Of a stretch of 9,050 nt of DNA, positions 1-7,999 are shown piece by piece. This DNA comes from Paracoccaceae bacterium (GTDB taxonomy: Bacteria > Pseudomonadota > Alphaproteobacteria > Rhodobacterales > Rhodobacteraceae), in NCBI GenBank assembly GCA_023263735.1, contig JALQUQ010000095.1, positions 1 to 9,050 of the forward strand, in the 5' to 3' direction. The notes beneath the pieces are model-generated. The model was given only the letters and a program-made list of their open reading frames with translations, had not been told where the DNA came from and did not search any database. The position numbers were made by a program, and so were the translations under genes. Numbering within the stretch: the stretch's first letter is position 1; the number at the start of each line of letters is the position of its first letter.

Positions 1-1253
1 GTCACTTCGGCGCCCACCATATGCGCGCCCAACAGCTCGCCCGTCTTGGCATCAAAGACCGTCTTGATCATGCCCTCGGATTCGCCCAAGGCAATCGCCT
101 TGCCGTTGCCGATAAAGGGGAAGCGGCCAACCTTGACCTGATAGCCCGCATCCTTGGCCTTTTGTTCGGTCAGGCCAACGCTTGCCACCTGCGGATGGCA
201 ATAGGTGCAACCGGCAATCGAATTCGGCTTGATCGGATGCGGATGCTTGCCCGCGATCAGTTCGGCCACCATCACGCCTTCATGGCTGGCCTTGTGCGCA
301 AGCCAGGGCGCACCGGCGATGTCGCCGATGGCATAAAGCCCCTCGACCCCGGTGCGGCAATATTCATCCGTCACCACATGGGTGCGGTCGATTTTCACGC
401 CCAAAGCCTCAAGCCCCAGATTTTCGACATTGCCGACGATGCCCACGGCGGAAATCACCGTGTCGAATTCGGCGGTGGTGGTGCCCTTGGCGTCTTCCAG
501 ATGCGCAGTCACGCCAACGCCGGGCTTGCGATCCAGTTTCTTGACCGTGGTCTTTTCAAGGATCTTCATGCCCTGTTTGACAAAGGCTTTCTTGGCAAAG
601 GCGCTGATTTCGGCATCTTCCACCGGAAGCACACGGTCCATCACCTCACACACCGTCACATCGGCGCCAAGGGTATTGAAAAAGCTGGCGAATTCGATGC
701 CGATGGCCCCCGACCCGATGACCAGCAGTTTTTTCGGCATCCGCTTGGGTTGCAGCGCATTCTTGTAGGTCCAGACCAGATCGCCATCGGCTTCCAGCCC
801 GGGAAGTTCGCGCGCCCGCGCGCCGGTGGCAAGGATGATCGACTTGGCGGTCAGCTCTTCGACGCCCTTGTCGGTCTTGACCGCAACCGTGCCCTTTTTC
901 GGCAGGGTGGCCGCGCCCATGAAAACCGTGACCTTGTTCTTTTTCATAAGATGGCCGATGCCGCCGGAAAGCTGTTTGGCCACCCCGCGCGACCGCGCGA
1001 CGACGGCATTCAGATCATAGGACGCGCCTTCGACCTTCAGCCCGAATTCCTTGGCCCGGTGCATCAGGTGAAAGACCTCTGCGCTGCGCAACAGGGCCTT
1101 GGTCGGGATGCAACCCCAGTTCAAACAGATGCCGCCCAGATGTTCGCGTTCGACAATGGCCACTTTCAGGCCAAGTTGGCTGGCGCGGATGGCCGCCACA
1201 TAGCCCCCCGGGCCCGCCCCAACTACGATCACATCAAAAGTCTGAGCAGCCAT
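1..1253 (-). CDS. lpdA: Dihydrolipoyl dehydrogenase (E3), 3' end cut by window edge
   Basis: FAD flavoenzyme that reoxidises dihydrolipoyl groups of 2-oxoacid dehydrogenase complexes and passes electrons to NAD+, in the cytoplasm. The frame is open from ATG at 1253 to base 1 (417 residues). Visible landmarks are the FAD Rossmann motif GAGPGG at residues 12-17, the redox-active disulfide CLNWGC at 43-48 followed by IPTK, the NAD-binding motif GSGAIG at 180-185, and the second FAD motif GDIAG from 310. Family members are about 460-470 residues, so roughly the last 45-50 are missing, including the HxxxxE catalytic dyad of the dimer interface. The WGCIPTK form and the AKEFGL stretch resemble E3 paralogues linked to pyruvate dehydrogenase operons, whereas 2-oxoglutarate dehydrogenase E3 usually has VGCIPSK; this assignment is inference. 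The start is fixed by a strong AGGGAGG ribosome site 6 nt upstream. It is last of five same-strand genes but probably has its own promoter in the 95-bp gap. Confidence 0.95.
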   Translation of the reverse strand, partial: MAAQTFDVIVVGAGPGGYVAAIRASQLGLKVAIVEREHLGGICLNWGCIPTKALLRSAEVFHLMHRAKEFGLKVEGASYDLNAVVARSRGVAKQLSGGIGHLMKKNKVTVFMGAATLPKKGTVAVKTDKGVEELTAKSIILATGARARELPGLEADGDLVWTYKNALQPKRMPKKLLVIGSGAIGIEFASFFNTLGADVTVCEVMDRVLPVEDAEISAFAKKAFVKQGMKILEKTTVKKLDRKPGVGVTAHLEDAKGTTTAEFDTVISAVGIVGNVENLGLEALGVKIDRTHVVTDEYCRTGVEGLYAIGDIAGAPWLAHKASHEGVMVAELIAGKHPHPIKPNSIAGCTYCHPQVASVGLTEQKAKDAGYQVKVGRFPFIGNGKAIALGESEGMIKTVFDAKTGELLGAHMVGAEV

Positions 1254-1259
1254 GTTTCG

Positions 1260-1266
1260 CCTCCCT
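1260..1266 (-). promoter_or_regulatory. Ribosome binding site of lpdA
   Basis: On the minus strand this reads AGGGAGG, followed by a 6-nt spacer and the ATG at 1253. It is a near-consensus Shine-Dalgarno sequence and settles the lpdA start; the first residues (MAAQTFDVIVVGAG) begin directly at the FAD-binding strand as expected for the family. Confidence 0.8.
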
Positions 1267-1276
1267 AGGAAAAGTG

Positions 1277-1290
1277 GTTTACCCCTAAAC
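1277..1290. promoter_or_regulatory. Candidate operator upstream of lpdA (GTTTA-N4-TAAAC)
   Basis: Perfect 5-bp inverted repeat GTTTA / TAAAC around CCCC, centred about 30 bp upstream of the lpdA start codon and just before its ribosome site. It lies in an AT-richer patch in an otherwise GC-rich region, where the promoter or early leader would be expected. A TTGCTT at 1310-1305 (minus strand) could be a -35 element, but its partner at 17-bp spacing (TAGGGG) is poor. The repeat is visible; the regulatory role is inference. Confidence 0.3.
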
Positions 1291-1329
1291 TATTTTTCAC
1301 ACCCAAGCAACGCGCCCAGTGGAAGACGC

Positions 1330-1348
1330 CTATGCAGCGGATGCATAG
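1330..1348. repeat. Perfect 7-bp inverted repeat between DUF924 gene and lpdA
   Basis: CTATGCA and TGCATAG flank a 5-nt centre (GCGGA). The element abuts the stop codon of the DUF924 gene (1349-1351) and lies about 75 bp upstream of lpdA. With no T-run on either side, it does not look like a typical intrinsic terminator. It could be a weak hairpin at the end of the DUF924 message or a protein-binding site for the lpdA promoter. Confidence 0.4.
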
Positions 1349-1918
1349 CTAGCCCTTCAAACGTTGGATCAACGCCCCATAGCCGCCGTTTTCCAGAAAT
1401 TCCTGCTCGGCCGGTGTGGTTTCGCGGCCCAAAGCAGCATTCCGAAACGGAAAGCGGCCGAATTGTTCAATGATCAACTGATGGGCCCGCGCATGCAGCG
1501 CCATCGTGGGGTCTGAGGAAACCCGCTCGGTCAACAGCGCGACGGCCTTGACCTGATCGGCCGGGTTTTCCGAATGTTCAAAGGGCATGTAAAAGAACTG
1601 CCGCTCAGGCTCGGGTGCCATCATGTCCCAGCCTTCCTCAATCGCGACCAAGGCTGCGGCGCGGGCACGGGCATCGGTGGCAAAGGCCTTGGCATCGCCC
1701 CGATGCATGTTGCGCGAAAATTGATCTGCCACGACGATATAGGCCAAAGCCACCGCCGGACCCGCGATCCAATGCTCCAACCCGCCATCCGCCAAGGCCT
1801 GCCACAGATCGCCAAAGCGCATGCCGATCAGGGCATCCAACGCCTCGCCCCCGGCATACCAGCCCTCGGGGCCGATTTCGCCCAACCAAAAGTCCAGCAC
1901 TTCCACCGGATCCGACAT
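1349..1918 (-). CDS. DUF924 family protein
   Basis: A 189-residue cytoplasmic protein of the DUF924 family (PF06041), mostly helical with a TPR-like fold; no biochemical function is established that I can state. Family hallmarks are clear: VLDFWLGEIG at residues 7-16, the DQFSRNMHRGDAKAFATD block at 65-82, QFFYMPFEHSENPADQ at 107-122, and QFGRFPFRN at 152-160 near the C terminus. There is no signal peptide or membrane segment. The length is normal for the family. An in-frame ATG exists 18 codons upstream (1972), but I chose 1918 because AAGGGGGG lies 6 nt ahead of it and because homology begins right after it. It lies 75 bp downstream of the MFS gene on the same strand, so co-transcription is possible. 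Nothing in the neighbours specifies its role. Confidence 0.9.
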   Translation of the reverse strand: MSDPVEVLDFWLGEIGPEGWYAGGEALDALIGMRFGDLWQALADGGLEHWIAGPAVALAYIVVADQFSRNMHRGDAKAFATDARARAAALVAIEEGWDMMAPEPERQFFYMPFEHSENPADQVKAVALLTERVSSDPTMALHARAHQLIIEQFGRFPFRNAALGRETTPAEQEFLENGGYGALIQRLKG

Positions 1919-1924
1919 GTCTGG

Positions 1925-1932
1925 CCCCCCTT
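1925..1932 (-). promoter_or_regulatory. Ribosome binding site deciding the DUF924 start
   Basis: Minus strand reads AAGGGGGG, then the spacer CCAGAC, then ATG at 1918. This purine run favours the 189-residue product over the longer frame beginning at 1972, whose extra 18 residues (MRPQARTDRLTP...) look non-coding. Confidence 0.6.
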
Positions 1933-1993
1933 GCGTTGGGGTCAGCCTGTCAGTCCGCGCCTGCGGGCGCAAGCCACATTCCGCGGCGCCAGA

Positions 1994-3244
1994 TCAGGGG
2001 GCCTCGTTCAGGCGGGCATCTTCGGCATCAACCATGGCCGCCGTTTCCGCCGCGACAACCGACCCCGTCGGCATGATCGGCGTATAGCCCGAGGTTGCAT
2101 GCGGCGTGCGCGGGCGGCGCGTCATGCGCCAAGCGGCATAGGCCGCCAGCGCGGCAAACAGAACCGACATATACAGGAAAAAGCCAAAAGGCCCGATCAC
2201 CCCCATCATCCAGCCGGTGGTGATCGGCCCGGCAATCGCGCCCACACCGTTGATAAAGATCAGCCCGGCCGACGCCGCCGCCATATCGGATTTATCAAGG
2301 TAGTCGTTCACATAGGCCAAGAGCAGCGAATAAAGCGGGTTGGAAATACCGCCCCCAACAGCCCCGACGGCAACCAGACCCCAGAATGGCAGGTCCAAGA
2401 CGAACGGCAAGGCAAGCGCCACCGCCCCGATGACCGACACCCACAAGATCAGTTTGCGGCGATCCATCCGGTCAGACAGCCAACCGATCGGATATTGCGC
2501 CACCAACCCACCGACATAGATGCCCGAGATAAAGATCGACAGATCCGCCACCGACAGCCCGACCGAGGTGCCCCAGACCGAAGCCATGCCGAATTGGGCC
2601 GAAAACACACCACCCAGCAAAAAGATCCCCACGCAGCCCAAAGGCGATGCGCGGTAAAGCTGCACGAATGACAGCGGTTTGGTGGTGTCAAACGCCGGCG
2701 CCTGCGAGACCGAGAGCAAGATCGGCGTAAAGGCCAGCGACACCAGAACCGACGGAATCACGAACAGCACATAGCCCGACGGATCGCCCACGTTCAAAAG
2801 CATCTGCGCCGCGATGATCCCGATCATCTGCACGATCAGATAGAGCGACAGCGCCTGCCCCCGGGTTTCGTTGGTCGAGGCGTTGTTCAGCCAGCTTTCC
2901 GCCGTGATATAGACCCCCGAAAACGAAAAGCCGATCAGCACGCGCAACAGGGCCCAGACGATCCAGTTCGGCGCGGCGGCATACATGATCAACACGGCCG
3001 AAATCATCGACCCAAGCGCCGCGAACACCCGCACATGCCCGACGCGGCGGATCATGTCGGGGGCCAGACGGCTGCCAAACAGAAAGCCCACGAAATAGCA
3101 CGACATCACGACCGACATTTGCGTGGTCGAGAAATCCTCGATCGCGCCCCTGATCCCCAGCAAAGACCCCTGCATCCCGTTACCCAGCATCAAAAGGCTA
3201 AGGCCCAGCAGCAGCGCCCAAGAGTTACGGAGAACGAAAAGCAT
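1994..3244 (-). CDS. MFS transporter, YcaD-like
   Basis: A 416-residue inner-membrane transporter of the major facilitator superfamily with about 12 hydrophobic segments between residues 8 and 373. The AESWLN signature at 115-120, in the TM4-TM5 region, and the overall pattern match the YcaD-like subgroup. A motif-A-like loop GWLSDRMDRRKL lies at 254-265, between the first two helices of the second half, as is usual for MFS proteins. The substrate is unknown; YcaD relatives are generally annotated as putative sugar or drug-type transporters without proof. After the last helix there is a hydrophilic tail of about 45 residues (372-416) ending in an acidic DAEDARLNEAP. The ATG at 3244 is preceded by AAAGGA about 9 nt upstream, and TM1 starts within ten residues. 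It begins 80 bp downstream of queA on the same strand; no strong promoter or terminator is visible in that gap. Confidence 0.88.
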   Translation of the reverse strand: MLFVLRNSWALLLGLSLLMLGNGMQGSLLGIRGAIEDFSTTQMSVVMSCYFVGFLFGSRLAPDMIRRVGHVRVFAALGSMISAVLIMYAAAPNWIVWALLRVLIGFSFSGVYITAESWLNNASTNETRGQALSLYLIVQMIGIIAAQMLLNVGDPSGYVLFVIPSVLVSLAFTPILLSVSQAPAFDTTKPLSFVQLYRASPLGCVGIFLLGGVFSAQFGMASVWGTSVGLSVADLSIFISGIYVGGLVAQYPIGWLSDRMDRRKLILWVSVIGAVALALPFVLDLPFWGLVAVGAVGGGISNPLYSLLLAYVNDYLDKSDMAAASAGLIFINGVGAIAGPITTGWMMGVIGPFGFFLYMSVLFAALAAYAAWRMTRRPRTPHATSGYTPIMPTGSVVAAETAAMVDAEDARLNEAP

Positions 3245-3324
3245 GACGTCAGTCCTTTGTTTGCCCGCACCCTATCGGATTTTTCGGGACACGTGCGCGT
3301 TTGGGCGACAAAACCTTGGCGGTT

Positions 3325-4362
3325 TCACACCTTTGGAATCAGCAGCGAGGCATCGCCATAGCTGAAAAAGCGATAGCCGTTCGATATGGCATGGGCGTAA
3401 ATCCGATCGATCCGTTCCTTGCCCATCAGCGCCGAGACCAGCATCATCAGCGTCGATTTGGGCAAGTGGAAATTCGTCATCAGCGCATCGGCGACGTGAA
3501 ATCGAAAGCTCGGATAGATAAAGATGTCCGTCGGCCCTTCGAAGGCCGCAATCTGGCCCGCGCGGGCGGCGGTTTCGATCAGGCGAAGCGCGGTGGTGCC
3601 CACGGGAATGACGCGCCCGCCCTTTGCCTTGGTTTCGGCAATCTCTTGCGCGGCATGGGCGCTGACCTGCCCCCATTCGGCGTGCATCTTGTGGGTTGTC
3701 ACATCCTCGACCTTGACCGGAAGGAATGTGCCCGCCCCCACATGTAGGGTGACTTCGGTAAAGCTGACCCCCTTGGCCGCAAGCGCAGTCAAGAGGTCGG
3801 CATCGAAATGCAGGCTGGCCGTGGGCGCCGCCACCGCGCCCGAATGGCGGGCAAAGACGGTCTGGTAATCCTCGGCATCTTGGGCATCGGGTGCGCGTTT
3901 GGCGGCGATATAGGGGGGCAGCGGCATGGCGCCCGCCGCCGCCAAGGCCGCATCAAAATCATCGCCCGCGACGCTGAACACCAGCCGCAAATCGGTTTCG
4001 GACTTCTCGGCCACCTCGGCGGTAAAGCCCGGGGCGAATTCGATCACCTCGCCCGGATTGACCTTGCGCAACGGCTTGGCCATCGCCCGCCACCCCTGAT
4101 CGGCGGGTTCGAGCAGAGTCACCTCGATCTTGGCGCGCGCCTCTCCCCTTTGGCGATGCCCGGTCAGGCGGGCCGGAATCACCTTGGTGTTGTTCAACAC
4201 CAGCCGGTCACCCGGCTGGAACACATCCACCAGATCCGACACCCGCAAATCGGTGATCTGGTCGCCCTCGGCCAACAGCAGGCGCGCCGAACTGCGCGGC
4301 TTTGCCGGACGGGTCGCAATCAGGGACTCGGGCAGATCGAAATCGAAATCGGAAAGTTTCAT
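3325..4362 (-). CDS. queA: S-adenosylmethionine:tRNA ribosyltransferase-isomerase QueA
   Basis: Transfers and isomerises the ribosyl group of S-adenosylmethionine onto preQ1 at position 34 of GUN-anticodon tRNAs, making epoxyqueuosine, the penultimate step of queuosine synthesis, in the cytoplasm. At 345 residues it is full length. Conserved blocks are [13 protein letters not shown] at 54-66, [12 protein letters not shown] at 175-186, [10 protein letters not shown] at 207-216, [10 protein letters not shown] at 296-305 and [10 protein letters not shown] at 329-338. One small deviation is YPSFRF at 283-288, where I recall PGYRF as more usual; it is probably neutral. The start ATG lies 5 nt after the stop of the upstream YhdP-like gene. 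The only purine run, GGAAAA, is 12 nt or more away, so translation probably depends on termination of the upstream gene. No tgt, queC, queD or queG gene is in the window. Confidence 0.97.
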   Translation of the reverse strand: MKLSDFDFDLPESLIATRPAKPRSSARLLLAEGDQITDLRVSDLVDVFQPGDRLVLNNTKVIPARLTGHRQRGEARAKIEVTLLEPADQGWRAMAKPLRKVNPGEVIEFAPGFTAEVAEKSETDLRLVFSVAGDDFDAALAAAGAMPLPPYIAAKRAPDAQDAEDYQTVFARHSGAVAAPTASLHFDADLLTALAAKGVSFTEVTLHVGAGTFLPVKVEDVTTHKMHAEWGQVSAHAAQEIAETKAKGGRVIPVGTTALRLIETAARAGQIAAFEGPTDIFIYPSFRFHVADALMTNFHLPKSTLMMLVSALMGKERIDRIYAHAISNGYRFFSYGDASLLIPKV

Positions 4363-4367
4363 GCCGG

Positions 4368-7300
4368 CTATTTTTCCAAAACGGGCGGTGCTGCGCGGAA
4401 CAATTCGCGGAACAGGCCGGGGGTCAGCAAAGACAGCGGATTGACGCTGACTTTCGGATTGTCTGCGGTGCCTCTCAGGTCATAGTTGAACCCAAAGACC
4501 CCTTCTCCCTTGCGGGTCAGCGCAGACCCGATACCATTCAGCAGATAGACCGGAGAGATCACCCCTTGCAAGGCCAGCTTCTTGGTTTGGGTGCCGTAAA
4601 GCCCCGCCAAGGTGACGCCAAGGCTGGCCCCGGTGGCCGAGCCATCCGAGATTTGCACGGCCTGCGGGGTCAAAACCAGATTGGCGCTGGCCCGGCCAAA
4701 CAAGATGCCGTCGCCGTTCAACTGCTCTAACAGACCCACGACCGAAATCGCCGACAGCAATTCGGCCAGAACATTGGCATCGGTCACGCGCACATTGTCG
4801 ATATCCACGCTGCCATCATATTCGCCCACCCCCGGGCGCGGGCGCAACCGCAGATCCATCGCGCCCCCCTTGGCCGAAGAAAACACATTGGCCGCGCGCA
4901 ACACCGCCCCCGCATCGGCCGAACGGATGCGCACCGCCGTGCCGTAGGTAGACGGAACCACGGTGCCCTGCACGGGGGCCGCCCCATTGACCAAACCGAC
5001 AAAGGTGCCGTTCATCCCGCCCAACTGGCTGAACTCGCCCGAAAATCCGGTGATCGCGATGGTGTCGGTCACCTGTAGCACATCAAGTTGAACCGAAAGC
5101 GGGCTGGCATCGGTGGTTTCGGTCGTGGCGACGGTGGCAGGCCGATTGAACCGGTTCAGATCGACCCGCCCACCATTCAGCCGGATTTCCGGGGCCTGCC
5201 CCTTGCCCCGGCCCAGCAGTTCGACGGGGCCTTCCATCCAATCCTGCACGCGCACCCGCGAAAAGATCGCCCGGTCCAGCCCCCCACCCGGACGCAGATT
5301 GACCGCCCCCAAGGCATCAAGCCCCGAGGCCGAGAGTTCGACCCGGGTGATCTGGGGCACCTCGTCCAGCGTTGCATCCACCTCCAGCCGGCCGGTTTGC
5401 TGCGGTGCCTTGGCCCAGCCGATCGACGGAATGCGCAAACCGATCCCGTTCAGGGTGGAGGTCAGGCGCAGGTCGCCCGGTTTGCCCCGCTCCAGCGCCA
5501 AAACCATCAGGGCCGTGCCGCTGCCATCCACCATGTCGGACGGCAGGCCCAGACCGAATTCCTTGACCGTGACAGGCGACAAGGCCACCGTGCCGGTGAT
5601 CGTGGATTTGCCCTTTTGATCGGCCGAAAACCGTTGATCATAGGTGACGTCAAAGGGCACGGCCCCCAATTTGCCCGCCCCCGTGATCGTCATCCCGTCA
5701 TTGACCGCCCGCAAATCCAGCTTGGGCGCGGTGATCGTCTTGCCCTTGATCAGCACATCCGAACTGAAATCCGTCACCGTGCCCGCAACGTCAAAGACCA
5801 CATCCTTGACATCGACCTTTTGCACCAAGGGCAATTGCAGATGGGCCAGAATATCGGCCTGCCCCTCGCCCAGATCGACCGCGCGGCCCGCCTTGGTCAG
5901 AAAGTCGCACGGCGGCAGATCCACCAGCGCCAGGGCGGCCAAAAGCCCGCTTTTCGCCCGCAGTTTGACATCGCCCATGGCCGGGCGCTGCGTGATATCG
6001 GGCACCACAAAGATCGAGCCCGCCACATCGATCTGCCCGCCCGAGGGGGCCTGAACCCGCCCCTCTTCAACCACCAGCGTATAGGTCCGCCCCTCGATGG
6101 TTGACCGGCCTCGCCCGTTTTGCACCGGCGGCAGGGTCTTGATCACCCGCACTTCGGCCCCGGCAAAGTCATAAGACAGCGAAAACCGCGGCTCTTGCCC
6201 CTGAGTCAAGCGGACCGCGCCGCGCAAATTGGTCAAAAGCCCCTCGGCCACATTCTCGCCGATCCAGGTGCGCGTCTTGGACACCAGCGATTTGGGCCAA
6301 AGCTGCAGCAGCCGATCATGGGCAATGGCATCCAGCGCCAGATCGACGGCGACCTGCCAGCCCTTGGCATCGGCCGATACATTGCCGTTCAGGGTCAGGC
6401 GACGGCCCCGCTCCTCGATCAATGAGACCTGACCAAGGTCAAGCCGGAACGGATTGAGCATCAGCCGCGCATCGACCGCGCCATCGGTAAAGATCAGCGG
6501 GCGTTCAAAAAGCCCCTCCGGGTCGATCTGAACGCCGTTCAAATCGATCTGGCCAAGAAACCCGGCCGGACGGGCCCGGCCAAGCGCGCCACGGATGATC
6601 TTTCCGCTGTCTGCGATCATATAGACCGCGCCTTGCGCCTGCAGACGCAGGATCGGGCTTTGAAACGAAAGTTCGGGCAGGATCAGGCGGCCCTCTTCGC
6701 CGTCATAGCGCACCCGCAAGACCGCGCTGTCAAAGGCGATGGGCTTGGCGGTGGCATTGGGGCGCAACGCCCCCTTGGCCAGCGACAACTGCCCGCTCAG
6801 CGCCTCGACCCCCTCTCCGGTGACTTCGGCGGCGATCCGGCCCGAGATCGGGGCGTCAAGCACCTGAAGCCAGGCCAGCAGCGGGGCCTGTGCCGCGATA
6901 TCGGCGGCCGCCACCTCGGTGATCGTGGCGGTCACCCGCAGGCGCTCTTCATCCTTGGGCCTGACCAGCGTGATCTGCGCCAAGGCCGTGCCGCCCTGCC
7001 CATTGGCCAGCGAAAAGCCCAGTTCCGTCGCCAAAAGGTCAGAGCGATTGTCCAGCCGCAGGCGTCCATCGCCCACCGTCCAGCTTTTGTTCAACCGCGC
7101 ATCCGACAGGCTCAACGCCATCGCCTCGGCCTCGATCGTCTTGAGCCGCGACAGGATCGGCAATTGGAACATCTTGTCCAATTCGGCAAAAAGATCGGCC
7201 AGACCCATGATCTTTGGAAAATCGCCGCCCCCGCCCAGGTCAAGGTCAAAAGAGCCGTCGATCAGGCGGCGCAGCTTGACCTCGGCCCCGACCAGACGCA

Positions 7301-7838
7301 GCGTTGCGGGACGAAGGGCGCGCTGTTCCATCAAGGCCTCGGCCGAAAAGGAAAGCTGCACATTGGGCAGTCGCACAAAGGTCGCGCCCAGATCGTTCAA
7401 CAGACGCAAATCATCCAGTTCCACTTGCGGCGTGGTGCCATTGGCAAGGGCAAGGCTGATGCCCCCGACCGACAGCCGCAACCCCGGCGCCTGATCGCGC
7501 AGCGTGTCGTTCAGCCGGGTTTCCAGCTCTGCCACCGCCCAGACCGGCAGCGTCAGCGTCCGCCCCAAAGCCGCAAGCGTGGCCAGAACGATCAGCCCCA
7601 CCATCAGGAAAAACAGGATAAACCCGATCCCCCCCGCCGTGCGGCTTCGGCGCCGGTTGCGGAGCGCGCGCGGCCTTTGGCGTGACGGGCCCCCGGGTTC
7701 CTCAGAAATGGTCAAAGCGGCAGGGGCATCGGCCCAAGTGCCACCCTCCCCCCCGCCTTCGGCCCGAACAGGCGCGGACGCAACAGAAACAGCCTGCCCG
7801 GCTGGGTCGCCCTTGTCCTGGTCTTGCCTGTCCGTCAC
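4368..7838 (-). CDS. YhdP/AsmA-like envelope protein (DUF3971 and AsmA-like C-terminal region)
   Basis: A large protein (1156 residues from the chosen start) of the AsmA/TamB/YhdP group, bridge-like proteins anchored in the inner membrane and implicated in phospholipid transport to the outer membrane and in envelope integrity. An Arg-rich stretch (about residues 54-66) is followed by one transmembrane helix at about 70-92 ([17 protein letters not shown]), then over 1000 residues of beta-rich periplasmic sequence. The end, with [15 protein letters not shown], resembles the AsmA_2 C-terminal region. The orthologue in E. coli would be YhdP-type, but the match is at family level only, so I give no symbol. 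I prefer GTG at 7838 because GGAGG stands 5 nt upstream; the GTG at 7850 would add four residues and has no ribosome site. The cytoplasmic segment of about 70 residues before the helix is long for this family. It is probably co-transcribed with queA. Confidence 0.85.
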   Translation of the reverse strand: MTDRQDQDKGDPAGQAVSVASAPVRAEGGGEGGTWADAPAALTISEEPGGPSRQRPRALRNRRRSRTAGGIGFILFFLMVGLIVLATLAALGRTLTLPVWAVAELETRLNDTLRDQAPGLRLSVGGISLALANGTTPQVELDDLRLLNDLGATFVRLPNVQLSFSAEALMEQRALRPATLRLVGAEVKLRRLIDGSFDLDLGGGGDFPKIMGLADLFAELDKMFQLPILSRLKTIEAEAMALSLSDARLNKSWTVGDGRLRLDNRSDLLATELGFSLANGQGGTALAQITLVRPKDEERLRVTATITEVAAADIAAQAPLLAWLQVLDAPISGRIAAEVTGEGVEALSGQLSLAKGALRPNATAKPIAFDSAVLRVRYDGEEGRLILPELSFQSPILRLQAQGAVYMIADSGKIIRGALGRARPAGFLGQIDLNGVQIDPEGLFERPLIFTDGAVDARLMLNPFRLDLGQVSLIEERGRRLTLNGNVSADAKGWQVAVDLALDAIAHDRLLQLWPKSLVSKTRTWIGENVAEGLLTNLRGAVRLTQGQEPRFSLSYDFAGAEVRVIKTLPPVQNGRGRSTIEGRTYTLVVEEGRVQAPSGGQIDVAGSIFVVPDITQRPAMGDVKLRAKSGLLAALALVDLPPCDFLTKAGRAVDLGEGQADILAHLQLPLVQKVDVKDVVFDVAGTVTDFSSDVLIKGKTITAPKLDLRAVNDGMTITGAGKLGAVPFDVTYDQRFSADQKGKSTITGTVALSPVTVKEFGLGLPSDMVDGSGTALMVLALERGKPGDLRLTSTLNGIGLRIPSIGWAKAPQQTGRLEVDATLDEVPQITRVELSASGLDALGAVNLRPGGGLDRAIFSRVRVQDWMEGPVELLGRGKGQAPEIRLNGGRVDLNRFNRPATVATTETTDASPLSVQLDVLQVTDTIAITGFSGEFSQLGGMNGTFVGLVNGAAPVQGTVVPSTYGTAVRIRSADAGAVLRAANVFSSAKGGAMDLRLRPRPGVGEYDGSVDIDNVRVTDANVLAELLSAISVVGLLEQLNGDGILFGRASANLVLTPQAVQISDGSATGASLGVTLAGLYGTQTKKLALQGVISPVYLLNGIGSALTRKGEGVFGFNYDLRGTADNPKVSVNPLSLLTPGLFRELFRAAPPVLEK

Positions 7839-7843
7839 CGATG

Positions 7844-7848
7844 CCTCC
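7844..7848 (-). promoter_or_regulatory. Ribosome binding site deciding the YhdP-like start
   Basis: Minus strand reads GGAGG, spacer CATCG, then GTG at 7838. The competing GTG at 7850 overlaps this site and has no purine-rich sequence in front of it. Confidence 0.55.
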
Positions 7849-7987
7849 ACGGCATTCTATCTCTGGATCGCCGGGCGAAAGACCGCACCCGATCCCCCTC
7901 GCCAAGTTCTTTGCCGCTCATGCCTTTATCTTTGCAGGAACACAACTAAATCGCAAAGCACGAAGCCGTATCCCGCCCGCCAAAAGC

Positions 7988-7993
7988 AAGGAG
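7988..7993 (+). promoter_or_regulatory. Ribosome binding site of bcp
   Basis: AAGGAG followed by a 6-nt spacer and ATG at 8000. It rejects the much longer in-frame extension back to 7682, which would overlap the start of the divergent YhdP-like gene and carries no family homology. Confidence 0.85.
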
Positions 7994-7999
7994 TTGCCC

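Larger units (their letters stand above)
7839..7999. promoter_or_regulatory. Divergent intergenic promoter region (YhdP-like / bcp)
   Basis: This 161-bp region separates the minus-strand YhdP-like/queA unit from the plus-strand bcp unit and must contain both promoters or their leaders. It includes an AT-richer core at about 7905-7960. A weak minus-strand candidate is TTGCGA (7956-7951) and AAAGAT (7933-7928) with a 17-bp spacer. No convincing plus-strand sigma70-type pair was found. The hexamer CTTTGC occurs at 7909-7914 and 7930-7935, and its complement GCAAAG at 7953-7958, at about two-helical-turn spacing. The role as a promoter region follows from gene layout; the individual elements are tentative. 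Confidence 0.5.

Noticed and set aside
21..1268. A 415-codon open frame on the plus strand
   Set aside because: It is antisense to lpdA, whose FAD, disulfide and NAD motifs are unmistakable. High GC content commonly leaves the opposite strand open; the product has no recognisable family.
1957..1970. GCGCC-TGCG-GGCGC hairpin between the MFS and DUF924 genes
   Set aside because: A five-pair GC stem in GC-rich DNA with no T-run; easily chance, so not called a terminator.
1919..1972. N-terminal extension of the DUF924 protein (ATG at 1972)
   Set aside because: The extra 18 residues lack family similarity and the strong ribosome site lies between them and the ATG at 1918.
3311..3325. AAACC-TTGGC-GGTTT hairpin after queA
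   Set aside because: Only five base pairs, overlaps the queA stop codon, and is followed by only a very short T-run; too weak to call a terminator.
5088..6104. Long plus-strand frame inside the YhdP-like gene
   Set aside because: Antisense shadow with biased Arg/Pro/Gln/His composition, typical of the complement of GC-rich coding sequence.
7682..7999. Upstream in-frame extension of bcp (ATG at 7682)
   Set aside because: It would overlap the start of the divergent YhdP-like gene, encodes low-complexity residues, and the AAGGAG site before 8000 marks the true start.
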